This document shows, piece by piece, positions 44,441-53,232 of a DNA stretch of 64,000 nt. The notes beneath the pieces are model-generated. The model saw nothing but the letters and a program-made list of their open reading frames with translations, made no database searches and was not told where the DNA came from. This DNA comes from Burkholderia sp. D-99. Lineage in GTDB: Bacteria; Pseudomonadota; Gammaproteobacteria; Burkholderiales; Burkholderiaceae. The stretch is from contig NZ_JAAOXM010000006.1 in assembly GCF_011605345.1 (NCBI RefSeq), forward strand, positions 62,001-126,000, in the 5' to 3' direction. Made by a program: the position numbers and the translations under genes. The stretch's first letter is position 1; every line of letters starts with the position of its first letter.

Positions 44441-45262
44441 TTAACCAAGCAGCAGCATCGCGAGCGGCAGCACCGGAAGCAGCGCGTCGACACGGTCGAG
44501 CACGCCGCCATGGCCAGGCAGCAGTCCGCTCGAATCCTTCACGCCCGCCTGCCGCTTCAGCAGCGACTCGAACAGGTCGCCGATCACGCTGTACGCGACC
44601 AGCAGCGTCAGTGCGGCCCATGCGCCGGGCATCCCGTAGCGCACGGCGAACGCGGAAAACAGGGTCGGCTCGAACGCATGCGCGGCCATCGCGACACCGG
44701 CGACGACCATCACGGCGAGCCAGCCACCGATCGCGCCTTCCCAGCTCTTGCCGGGGCTGATCGTGATGGCCAGTTTACGCTTTCCGAAGGCCTTGCCCGC
44801 GAAGTATGCGCCGATATCGGCCAGCCAGACGACCAGAAGCAGCGACAGCACGAACGGCACACCCCGCGCGCGCGCCGCGACGAGCGCGTGCCAGCAGGCT
44901 GCAAAGACCACGAGGCCGGCCGCCAGCAGGAACGGCCGCCATACGCCGCCCGCGAGTTCAGGCTTGCGCCGCAGCGCGAACGGGCCGACCAGCAGCCAGA
45001 ACACGCCGGCTGCCATGAAAAGGGGACGGGACGAAGCGGCATCGACGCCGAGCGGCGCCGTTGCCGCGAGCGCAAGCGCCGCGACGACTGCATAAATGAC
45101 CGGGCCGAAGCCGCCGAGCTTGAGCAGGCGCGCCCATTCCCACGCGGCGAACACGAGCACGACGCCGATCAGCGCGCCGAACGCGTTGAGCGGCGCGAAC
45201 AGCGTCACCGGCAGCAATACCGCCAGCATCACGATCGCCGTGATCACACGGGTTTTCAGCAT
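44441..45262 (-). CDS. cdsA: Phosphatidate cytidylyltransferase
   Basis: CdsA makes CDP-diacylglycerol from phosphatidate and CTP at the inner membrane. The 273-aa protein has about eight membrane helices and the family signature SLLKRQAGVKDSSGLLPGHG followed by GVLDRVDALL. The ATG overlaps the uppS stop by 7 bases and has no ribosome binding site, so it probably depends on translational coupling; the frame upstream is not family-like. Confidence 0.95.
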   Translation of the reverse strand: MLKTRVITAIVMLAVLLPVTLFAPLNAFGALIGVVLVFAAWEWARLLKLGGFGPVIYAVVAALALAATAPLGVDAASSRPLFMAAGVFWLLVGPFALRRKPELAGGVWRPFLLAAGLVVFAACWHALVAARARGVPFVLSLLLVVWLADIGAYFAGKAFGKRKLAITISPGKSWEGAIGGWLAVMVVAGVAMAAHAFEPTLFSAFAVRYGMPGAWAALTLLVAYSVIGDLFESLLKRQAGVKDSSGLLPGHGGVLDRVDALLPVLPLAMLLLG

Positions 45263-46038
45263 GAAAAGGAGTCGGCGTTCTGCGATTGCGGTTCGAGCTG
45301 TGCGCTCGTGCGGCCGAAACGGCGCTCGCGCTCCGTATACGACGCCATGGCGTCGGCCAGTGCCGCGCCGTCGAAATCCGGCCAGTATTTGTCGGTGAAA
45401 TAGAATTCGGCGTACGCGAGTTGCCACAGCAGGAAGTTGCTGACGCGCTGCTCGCCACCGGTACGGATGAAAAGATCGGGCTCCGGCGCATAGGCCATCG
45501 CCAGGTGCGGCGCGAACGTGTCCTCGGTCACTTCGACCTCGCGCCCCTCGCGCACGGCCTGCTCGACGAGCTTCTTCGTCGCCTGCAGGATGTCCCACCG
45601 GCCGCCGTAGTTGGCCGCGATGGTGAGCGTAAGACGGGTATTGCGCGCCGTCTTGGTTTCGGCGCGGCGAATCAGTTCGCGGATGCGCGGCTCGAAGCGG
45701 TCGAGATCGCCGACGACACGCAGGCGGATCCCGTTCGCATGGAGCTTGCCGACCTCGCGCTCGAGCGCGGTGATGAAGAGCCGCATCAGGAACGACACTT
45801 CGTCGTTCGGCCGGCGCCAGTTCTCCGAACTGAACGCGAACAGCGTCAGGTATTCGACGCCGGCGCGCGCGCAGCCTTCGACCACCGCCCGGACGGCATC
45901 GACGCCGCGGGTATGCCCCGCGACGCGCGGCAAGCGGCGTTCGGTCGCCCAACGGCCGTTGCCGTCCATGATGATCGCGATGTGACGCGGCACGACGCCG
46001 ACGTCAGGCACGCGAACGGTAGAGCTGGTATAGGTCAT
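45256..46038 (-). CDS. uppS: Undecaprenyl diphosphate synthase
   Basis: UppS makes the C55 lipid carrier for peptidoglycan and O-antigen. The 260-aa protein has IIMDGNGRWATERRLPRVAG (catalytic Asp and structural P-loop), LTLFAFSSENWRRP and the C-terminal DLFIRTGGEQRVSNFLLWQL. It lies 49 bases after frr and overlaps cdsA. Confidence 0.97.
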   Translation of the reverse strand: MTYTSSTVRVPDVGVVPRHIAIIMDGNGRWATERRLPRVAGHTRGVDAVRAVVEGCARAGVEYLTLFAFSSENWRRPNDEVSFLMRLFITALEREVGKLHANGIRLRVVGDLDRFEPRIRELIRRAETKTARNTRLTLTIAANYGGRWDILQATKKLVEQAVREGREVEVTEDTFAPHLAMAYAPEPDLFIRTGGEQRVSNFLLWQLAYAEFYFTDKYWPDFDGAALADAMASYTERERRFGRTSAQLEPQSQNADSFSC

Positions 46039-46087
46039 GGCCGTTGAGACAGTAATGCGGGAAGAAGGCGGCGCGCGAGGACGGTCG

Positions 46088-46648
46088 TCAGACCGTCATG
46101 ATCTCGGCTTCCTTGCTCTGCACGAGCTTGTCGATTTCGGCAACGTGCTTGTCGGTCAGCTTCTGCACGTCGTCGCTCGCACGGCGCTCGTCGTCTTCCG
46201 AGATTTCCTTGTCCTTCACGAGCTTCTTGAGCGCTTCGTTCGCGTCGCGACGCAGGTTGCGGATCGCGACCTTGGCCGTTTCGCCTTCGCTCTTGACGAC
46301 CTTGGTCAGCTCGCGGCGGCGCTCTTCCGTCAGCGCGGGCATCGGCACGCGGATCAGGTCGCCGGACGTTGCCGGATTCAGGCCGAGATCGGCTTCGCGA
46401 ATGGCCTTTTCGACCTTCGCGACCATCGGCTTTTCCCACGGCTGCACGCCGATCGTGCGTGCGTCGACGAGCGTCATGTTGGCGACCTGCGAGATCGGCA
46501 CCATCGACCCGTAGTAGTCGACCTGCACGTGATCGAGCATGCCGGTGTGCGCACGGCCCGTACGGATCTTCGCCAGATCGCTCTTGAATGCATCGATCGA
46601 GCGCAGCATCTTCTGCTCGACGCCCTTCTTGGTATCAGCGACACTCAT
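46088..46648 (-). CDS. frr: Ribosome recycling factor
   Basis: RRF splits post-termination ribosomes with EF-G. The 186-aa protein shows KIRTGRAHTGMLDHVQVDYY, PWEKPMVAKVEKAIREADLG and the C-terminal helix end KHVAEIDKLVQSKEAEIMTV. GGAGG precedes the ATG. It follows pyrH by 91 bases in the usual order. Confidence 0.97.
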   Translation of the reverse strand: MSVADTKKGVEQKMLRSIDAFKSDLAKIRTGRAHTGMLDHVQVDYYGSMVPISQVANMTLVDARTIGVQPWEKPMVAKVEKAIREADLGLNPATSGDLIRVPMPALTEERRRELTKVVKSEGETAKVAIRNLRRDANEALKKLVKDKEISEDDERRASDDVQKLTDKHVAEIDKLVQSKEAEIMTV

Positions 46649-46739
46649 TTCAACCTCCGAACCTTCAAACCTTCAAAAAACGCGGGCACTGCCCGGCGCG
46701 CCACGCACGCCAGGGCCGACGACCCGCATCCGCGGGAGT

Positions 46740-47453
46740 TTACACGTGGACGAGCGTACCTTCGTCCTCGCCCAGCACGATGCGCTTGAGCGCGCCCGGC
46801 TTGTTGATCGAAAAAACACGAATCGGCAGCTTCTGGTCGCGGCACAGCGCAAAGGCCGTCGCATCCATCACCTGCAGGTTGCGGCTGATCGCCTCGTCGA
46901 ACGTGATCGTCGTGTAGCGCGTGGCCGACGGATCCTTCTTCGGATCGGCAGAATATACGCCATCGACCTTGGTCGCCTTCAGCACGACTTCCGCGCCCAC
47001 TTCCGAACCGCGCAGCGCGGCGGCCGTGTCCGTCGTGAAGAACGGGTTGCCCGTACCGGCCGCGAAGATCACGACGCGGCCTTCCTCGAGCTGACGGATC
47101 GCGCGGGGCCGGATATACGGCTCGACGACCTGGTCCATCCGCAGCGCGGACTGTACGCGTGCCTCGATGCCGGCGTGGCGCATCGCGTCCTGCAGCGCCA
47201 GCGCGTTCATCATCGTCGCGAGCATCCCCATGTAGTCGGCCGTCGCGCGGTCCATGCCGGCCGCGCCACCCGCGACACCGCGGAAAATATTACCGCCACC
47301 GATCACGACCGCGAGCTGCGTACCGAGACGCACGACTTCGGCGATATCGGCCACCATCCGTTCGATCGTCGCGCGATTGATGCCGAAGGCATCGTCGCCC
47401 ATCAGCGCTTCGCCGGAGAGTTTGAGAAGGACGCGTTTATAGGCATTGGACAT
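46740..47453 (-). CDS. pyrH: UMP kinase
   Basis: PyrH phosphorylates UMP to UDP. The 237-aa amino-acid-kinase-fold protein has LLKLSGEALMGDDAFGI at the start, VVIGGGNIFRGVAGG (nucleotide site) and the C-terminal TAFALCRDQKLPIRVF. The ATG giving MSNAYKRVL is chosen with GGAAG upstream; 22 codons further upstream are not conserved. A 163-base gap, with no gene, separates it from tsf. Confidence 0.97.
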   Translation of the reverse strand: MSNAYKRVLLKLSGEALMGDDAFGINRATIERMVADIAEVVRLGTQLAVVIGGGNIFRGVAGGAAGMDRATADYMGMLATMMNALALQDAMRHAGIEARVQSALRMDQVVEPYIRPRAIRQLEEGRVVIFAAGTGNPFFTTDTAAALRGSEVGAEVVLKATKVDGVYSADPKKDPSATRYTTITFDEAISRNLQVMDATAFALCRDQKLPIRVFSINKPGALKRIVLGEDEGTLVHV

Positions 47454-47616
47454 AGGGGCTTCCGAGCGACGAGAGGATGACAACCACGAACTGTAGGGGC
47501 GAAATACTGATTCGGGCAAGCGCCGGCGGTCGGACCGGGTTTCCCGGCCGGCCGGCGGCGGCGCCGACCGCGGCGGAACGGACGCCCGCCGCGGATACTG
47601 CCTGACTGCTTACGGC

Positions 47617-48498
47617 TTACTGCTGCTTTGCTGCTGCGACTTGCGCGGCCACTTCGGCGGCGAAGTCGTCCTGGCGCTTCTCGATGCCTTCGCCGACGAC
47701 GAACAGCGCGAACTTCTGCACTGCCGCGTTCGCTGCCTTCAGCATCTGCTCGATCGTCTGCTTGTCGTTCTTCACGAACGTCTGGTTCAGCAGCGACACT
47801 TCCTTCAGGTACTTCTGGACGCTACCGTCGACCATCTTCGCGACGATTTCAGCCGGCTTGCCCGATTCCGCGGCCTTCTGCTCGGCCACGCGGCGTTCCG
47901 TTTCGATCAGTTCCGCCGGCACGTCGGCCGACGACAGCGCGACCGGCTTCATTGCCGCGATGTGCATCGCGACGTCCTTGCCGACCTGCTCTTCCGCGCC
48001 CGTGTACTCGACGATCACGCCGATACGCGCGCCGTGCAGGTACGTTGCGATCTTGTTCGCGGTTTCGAAGCGGACGAAACGGCGGATCGACACGTTCTCG
48101 CCGATCTTGCCGACCAGTGCCAGACGCACTGCGTCGACCGTCGAGCCGTCGAGCGGCAGCGCCGACAGCGCAGCCACGTCGGCCGGGTTTTGCGTCGCGA
48201 CGAGTTCCGCAACCGTCTTCGAGAACGCGAGGAAGTCGTCGTTCTTCGCGACGAAGTCGGTTTCGCAGTTCAGCTCGACCAGCGCGCCTGCGTTGCCGCC
48301 GACGAACGATGCGACGACGCCTTCGGCCGTCACGCGCGATGCCGCCTTGCTCGCCTTGTTGCCGAGCTTGACGCGCAGCAGCTCTTCAGCCTTGGCCAGA
48401 TCGCCGTCGGCTTCCGTCAGCGCCTTCTTGCACTCCATCATCGGTGCGTCGGTCTTTGCGCGCAGTTCTGCCACCATGCTTGCGGTAATTGCCGCCAT
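47617..48498 (-). CDS. tsf: Elongation factor Ts
   Basis: EF-Ts exchanges GDP on EF-Tu. The 293-aa protein has the N-terminal UBA-like helix (TASMVAELRAKTDAPMMECK), the TDFVA motif in ELNCETDFVAKNDDFL, and the coiled-coil and C-terminal module. Of two tandem ATGs, the second has proper spacing to AAGGAG and is chosen. A hairpin terminator lies between rpsB and this gene, which may lower tsf expression relative to rpsB. Confidence 0.98.
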   Translation of the reverse strand: MAAITASMVAELRAKTDAPMMECKKALTEADGDLAKAEELLRVKLGNKASKAASRVTAEGVVASFVGGNAGALVELNCETDFVAKNDDFLAFSKTVAELVATQNPADVAALSALPLDGSTVDAVRLALVGKIGENVSIRRFVRFETANKIATYLHGARIGVIVEYTGAEEQVGKDVAMHIAAMKPVALSSADVPAELIETERRVAEQKAAESGKPAEIVAKMVDGSVQKYLKEVSLLNQTFVKNDKQTIEQMLKAANAAVQKFALFVVGEGIEKRQDDFAAEVAAQVAAAKQQ

Positions 48499-48611
48499 CA
48501 TTCGCTCCTTGAGTCTGTATTCACAACGCCGCCCGCTTGGACGCGAACGGCCGAAATTCGTTTCCGGACCCGCGCCGATTCGGCGCGATCAGGTCCGGCG
48601 CACAAGCTTAA

Positions 48612-48642
48612 AAAAAGGGGGCCTGTTGAGAGCCCCCTTTTT
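48612..48642 (-). terminator. Intercistronic terminator/attenuator between rpsB and tsf
   Basis: AAAAAGGGGGC (48612-48622) pairs with GCCCCCTTTTT (48632-48642) over 11 bases with a nine-base loop, and a run of T follows on the minus strand. It lies 18 bases after the rpsB stop and 113 before tsf, so some read-through must occur unless tsf has its own promoter. Confidence 0.88.
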
Positions 48643-48660
48643 GCGCCGGCTCGGGGCCAG

Positions 48661-49401
48661 TTACGCGTTTTCCTCGACGTACTCGTCGTCGCCGCGTGCG
48701 GCCTGGACCACTTCGTTGACCGCGTTCGCACGGCCTTCGAGGATCGCGTCGGCCACGCCTTCAGCGTACAGCGCGACTGCCTTGCTCGAGTCGTCGTTAC
48801 CCGGGATCACGTAATCCACACCTTCCGGCGAGTGGTTCGTATCGACCACGGCGATGACCGGCACGCCCAGCTTGTTCGCTTCGGTGACGGCGATCTTGTG
48901 GTAACCGACGTCGACGACGAAGATTGCGTCCGGAATGCCGCCCATGTCCTTCACGCCGCCGATCGACTTCTGCAGCTTGGCGATTTCACGTTCGAACAGC
49001 AGCGCTTCCTTCTTGCTCATCTTCTCGGTTTCGCCCGATTCGACAGCTGCTTCCATGTCCTTCAGGCGCTTGATCGACACCTTCAGCGTCTTGAAGTTGG
49101 TCATCATGCCGCCGAGCCAGCGTGCGTTGACGTACGGCATGCCTGCGCGCTGCGCTTCCTGGGCGATCGTGTCACGCGATTGACGCTTCGTGCCGACGAA
49201 CAGGATCGTGCCGCGGTTCGCTGCCAGCTGGCGCACGTACTTCTGTGCGTCCGTGAACATCGGCAGCGTCTTTTCGAGGTTGATGATGTGAATCTTGTTG
49301 CGGTGACCGAAAATGAACGGAGCCATCTTCGGGTTCCAGAAGCGCGTCTGGTGACCGAAGTGGACACCCGCTTCCAGCATTTGGCGCATCGTAACTGCCA
49401 T
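48661..49401 (-). CDS. rpsB: 30S ribosomal protein S2
   Basis: S2 is the 246-aa 30S protein: [20 protein letters not shown] at the N-terminus, [40 protein letters not shown] and [25 protein letters not shown] seven bases upstream sets the ATG; upstream codons in the same frame are not S2. It has a leader of about 200 bases, where S2 autoregulation would act. Confidence 0.98.
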
Positions 49402-49778
49402 GTAAATTCTCCACGAGGGTTGGGTCTTAAGCCGGCTGCCGTACCGCCGCGCGGATCTGCCCGAAAGGCACCGATTCCGCGCGGCCGGCACCCTGGTTGC
49501 GCCGGCTTGCGATTCGACACGTGCAAAACGCCCGTGCCGTAAGCCTTTCACCGCGATGCCGCCCCAGAATGGGACAAACTCGGCATTTGGATGTCGACTT
49601 AGCCAAAGAGTATAGCACGCCGATTTGTCCGCTCTCAAGTCGCTCACCACTTTCGCTTGCCGCGCGGCAGCCCGCCGGACAATCCGCGAAAACCCGCACC
49701 CGCACCGCCGGCAGGGGCTGCGACGCCTGCCAGAAGGTGCGATAATCCGTCAATTCACCGCATTCCAGGCATACCTCG
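49402..49778. other. Divergent rpsB/map intergenic region with long rpsB leader
   Basis: These 377 bases hold no gene. The part from about 49602 down to 49402 is the rpsB leader, GC-rich with several self-complementary GCCGGC/CGCGCGG blocks that can fold; S2 represses its own mRNA through such leaders in other bacteria. The rest contains the rpsB promoter and presumably that of map. Confidence 0.5.
49609..49638 (-). promoter_or_regulatory. Sigma-70 promoter of rpsB
   Basis: On the minus strand TTGAGA (49638-49633) and TATACT (49614-49609) are 18 bases apart. The predicted start near 49602 gives a leader of about 200 bases before the rpsB ATG. Confidence 0.65.
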
Positions 49779-50594
49779 ATGACTATTACGCTCAAAAACG
49801 AACACGATATCGCCGAGATGCGCGTCGCCTGCCGTCTCGCGAGCGAAGTGCTCGATTTCATTACGCCGCACGTCGTCGCGGGCGTCACGACCGCCGAACT
49901 CGACCGCCTCTGTCACGAGTTCATGCTCAACGAACAGGGCACGATCCCCGCGCCGCTGAACTACCAGCCGCCCGGCTATCCGCCGTACCCCAAGGCCACC
50001 TGCATTTCGGTCAACGACGTGATCTGCCACGGCATTCCCGGCGAGAAGGTGATCAAGAACGGCGATGCGCTGAACATCGACATCACCGTGATCAAGAACG
50101 GCTATTTCGGCGACACCAGCCGGATGTTCATCGTCGGCGACGGTTCGATCCTCGCGAAGCGCCTCGTGCAGACCACCTACGAGTGCATGTGGCTCGGCAT
50201 CGACCAGGTCAAGCCCGGCGCGCACCTCGGCGACATCGGCTACGCGATCCAGAAGCACGCGGAAGCACAGGGCTACAGCGTCGTGCGCGAATACTGCGGC
50301 CACGGCATCGGTACGGTGTTCCACGAGGATCCGCAGGTCGTCCACTACGGCCGTCCGGGCACCGGCATCGAACTGAAGGCCGGGATGATCTTCACGATCG
50401 AGCCGATGATCAACGCCGGCAAGCGCGACATCCGCACGATGCCCGACCAGTGGACGGTCAAGACGCGCGACCGCAGCCTGTCGGCGCAGTGGGAGCACAC
50501 CGTGCTCGTCACCGAAACCGGCTACGACGTGCTGACCGTGTCGGCCGGCACGCCGGCGCGCCCCGTGTTCGCGCAACCGGCCGCAGCAGTCTGA
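49779..50594 (+). CDS. map: Methionine aminopeptidase type I
   Basis: Map removes the initiator methionine from new proteins. The 271-aa pita-bread enzyme has the substrate His in VNDVICHGIPGEKV, metal ligands in NIDITVIKNGYFGDTSRM, GHGIGTVFHEDPQV and the glutamates of FTIEPMIN and SAQWEHTV. It is divergent from rpsB, as in many proteobacteria, and followed by glnD after 45 bases. Confidence 0.97.
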   Translation: MTITLKNEHDIAEMRVACRLASEVLDFITPHVVAGVTTAELDRLCHEFMLNEQGTIPAPLNYQPPGYPPYPKATCISVNDVICHGIPGEKVIKNGDALNIDITVIKNGYFGDTSRMFIVGDGSILAKRLVQTTYECMWLGIDQVKPGAHLGDIGYAIQKHAEAQGYSVVREYCGHGIGTVFHEDPQVVHYGRPGTGIELKAGMIFTIEPMINAGKRDIRTMPDQWTVKTRDRSLSAQWEHTVLVTETGYDVLTVSAGTPARPVFAQPAAAV

Positions 50595-50639
50595 GCGCCG
50601 TCGCGCCAGCCCGCCCCGCCCGCACCTGAACGGCCGCCC

Positions 50640-53216
50640 ATGAGTGCTCACGCCGCCCCCTCGCCCGACGCGCTGTCGCGGCGCGCCGAATTCAAGGCCG
50701 CCAAGACGGAGATGCTCGAGCGCTTTCGCCGCGCGGCGAACGTCGCATCGTTGATGCACGCACTGTCGAAACTCACCGACGAAGCGCTGAAGCGCGTATG
50801 GGACGACTGCGGGCTGCCCGCGACGCTCGCGCTCGTCGCCGTCGGCGGCTATGGGCGCGGCGAGCTCGCGCCCTATTCCGACGTCGACATCCTCGTGCTG
50901 CTGCCCGATGCGCACGACCCGGCGCTCGACGCGCGCATCGAGCGCTTCATCGGGATGGCATGGGATCTCGGCCTCGAGATCGGCAGCAGCGTGCGCACGG
51001 TCGCGCAGTGCATCGAGGAGGCGTCGCAGGACGTCACGGTGCAGACCTCGCTGCTGGAAGCGCGCCGCATCGTCGGCAGCACTGCGCTGTTCGAGCGCTT
51101 CACGGTGCGCTACCACGAGGCACTCGACGCCCGTGCGTTCTTCACTGCGAAGGTGCTCGAGATGCGCCAGCGCCACGCGAAGTTCCAGGACACGCCGTAC
51201 AGCCTCGAGCCGAACGTGAAGGAAAGCCCCGGTGGGCTGCGCGACCTGCAGACGATTCTGTGGATCGCGCGCGCGGCGGGGTTCGGCAGCAGCTGGCGCG
51301 AACTCGACACGCGCGGCCTCATCACCGATCGCGAAGCGCGCGAGCTGCGCCGCAACGAAGGTTTCCTGAAGACGCTGCGCGCGCGGCTGCACGTGATCGC
51401 CGGCCGCCGCCAGGACATGCTCGTGTTCGACCTGCAGACGCAGGCGGCCGAGAGCTTCGGCTACCAGCCGACGCAGGCCAAGCGCGCGAGCGAGCAGCTG
51501 ATGCGCCGCTACTACTGGGCCGCGAAAGCCGTCACGCAGCTCGCGACGATCCTGATCCAGAACATCGAGGCGCAGCTGTTCCCCGCGACGAGCGGAATCA
51601 CGCGCGTGCTGTCGCCCGATCGCTTCGTCGAGAAGCAGGGCATGCTCGAGATCGTCGACGACGGCGTATTCGAACGCCATCCCGACGCGATCCTCGAAGC
51701 GTTCCTGCTGTACGAGACGACCCGCGGCGTGAAGGGCCTGTCCGCCCGCACGCTGCGCGCGCTGTACAACTCGCGCGAAATCATGAACAACGCGTGGCGC
51801 CGCGATCCGCAGAACCGGGACACGTTCATGCGGATCCTGCAGCAGCCCGAAGGCATCACGCACGCTTTCCGGCTGATGAACCAGACGAGCGTGCTCGGCC
51901 GCTATCTGTTGAATTTCCGCCGCATCGTCGGCCAAATGCAGCACGACCTGTACCACGTGTACACGGTCGACCAGCACATCCTGATGGTGTTGCGCAACAT
52001 CCGCCGCTTCGCGGTGGCCGAGCACGCGCACGAATATCCGTTCTGCAGCCAGCTGATCGGCAACTTCGAGCGCCCGTGGGTGCTGTATGTCGCGGCGCTG
52101 TTCCACGACATCGCGAAGGGCCGCGGCGGCGACCACTCGACGCTCGGGATGGCCGATGCGCGGCGCTTCTGCCGCGAGCACGGTATCGCCGGCGACGACG
52201 CGTCGCTGATCGTATGGCTCGTCCAGCATCACCTGACGATGAGCCAGGTCGCGCAGAAGCAGGACACGAGCGACCCCGAAGTCATCAAGCGCTTTGCCGA
52301 AGTCGTCGGCAACGAACGCTACCTCACCGCGCTGTACCTGCTGACCGTCGCCGATATCCGCGGCACGAGCCCGAAGGTGTGGAACACGTGGAAAGGCAAG
52401 CTGCTCGAGGACCTGTACCGCATCACGCTCGCGGTGCTCGGCGGCGCCAACCCCGACGCGCATTCGGAGCTGAAGTCGCGGCAGGAGCAGGCGCTCGCGC
52501 TGCTGCGCCTCGAGACCGTGCCCGACGACGCGCACCGCGCGCTGTGGGATCAGCTCGATGTCGGCTTCTTCCTGCGTCACGACGCGGCCGACATCGCGTG
52601 GCAGACACGCGTGCTATACCGGCACGTGAACGCGGAAACCGCGATCGTCCGCGCGCGGCCGTCACCGATCGGCGACGCGCTGCAGGTGCTGGTGTACGTA
52701 AAGGACCGCCCCGACCTGTTCGCGGGCATCTGCGCGTATTTCGACCGCAACGGGCTGTCGGTGCTCGACGCGCGCGTCAGCACGACGCGCCACGGCTATG
52801 CGCTCGACAACTTCATCGTCACGCAGACCGAACGTGACGTGCGGTACCGCGACATCGCGAATCTCGTCGAACAGCAGCTCGCGACGCGGCTCGCCGAAAC
52901 CGCACCGCTGCCGGAACCGTCCAAGGGCCGCCTGTCGAGGCTGTCCCGGACGTTTCCGATCACGCCGCGCGTCGACCTGCGGGCCGACGAGCGCGGCCAG
53001 TACTACATCCTGTCCGTGTCGGCCAACGACCGGCCGGGCCTTCTCTATTCGATCGCGCGCGTACTCGCCGAGCATCGGATCGGCGTCCACGCGGCGCGGA
53101 TCAATACGCTCGGCGAACGCGTCGAGGATATCTTCCTGCTCGCGGGCGCCGGCTTGTCCGACAACCGCCTGCAGATCCAGCTCGAAACCGAATTGCTGCG
53201 AGCGATCGCAGTCTGA
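50640..53216 (+). CDS. glnD: Bifunctional uridylyltransferase/uridylyl-removing enzyme
   Basis: GlnD senses glutamine and modifies PII proteins. The 858-aa protein has the nucleotidyltransferase motif GGYGRGELAPYSDVDILVLL (about 65-85), the HD domain with YVAALFHDIAKGRGGDHS (about 485) and two C-terminal ACT domains (LVYVKDRPDLFAGICAYFDR about 685 and ILSVSANDRPGLLYSIARVL about 795). All catalytic residues look intact. It follows map by 45 bases. Confidence 0.97.
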   Translation: MSAHAAPSPDALSRRAEFKAAKTEMLERFRRAANVASLMHALSKLTDEALKRVWDDCGLPATLALVAVGGYGRGELAPYSDVDILVLLPDAHDPALDARIERFIGMAWDLGLEIGSSVRTVAQCIEEASQDVTVQTSLLEARRIVGSTALFERFTVRYHEALDARAFFTAKVLEMRQRHAKFQDTPYSLEPNVKESPGGLRDLQTILWIARAAGFGSSWRELDTRGLITDREARELRRNEGFLKTLRARLHVIAGRRQDMLVFDLQTQAAESFGYQPTQAKRASEQLMRRYYWAAKAVTQLATILIQNIEAQLFPATSGITRVLSPDRFVEKQGMLEIVDDGVFERHPDAILEAFLLYETTRGVKGLSARTLRALYNSREIMNNAWRRDPQNRDTFMRILQQPEGITHAFRLMNQTSVLGRYLLNFRRIVGQMQHDLYHVYTVDQHILMVLRNIRRFAVAEHAHEYPFCSQLIGNFERPWVLYVAALFHDIAKGRGGDHSTLGMADARRFCREHGIAGDDASLIVWLVQHHLTMSQVAQKQDTSDPEVIKRFAEVVGNERYLTALYLLTVADIRGTSPKVWNTWKGKLLEDLYRITLAVLGGANPDAHSELKSRQEQALALLRLETVPDDAHRALWDQLDVGFFLRHDAADIAWQTRVLYRHVNAETAIVRARPSPIGDALQVLVYVKDRPDLFAGICAYFDRNGLSVLDARVSTTRHGYALDNFIVTQTERDVRYRDIANLVEQQLATRLAETAPLPEPSKGRLSRLSRTFPITPRVDLRADERGQYYILSVSANDRPGLLYSIARVLAEHRIGVHAARINTLGERVEDIFLLAGAGLSDNRLQIQLETELLRAIAV

Positions 53217-53232
53217 GTGAATTCCAGCGTTT

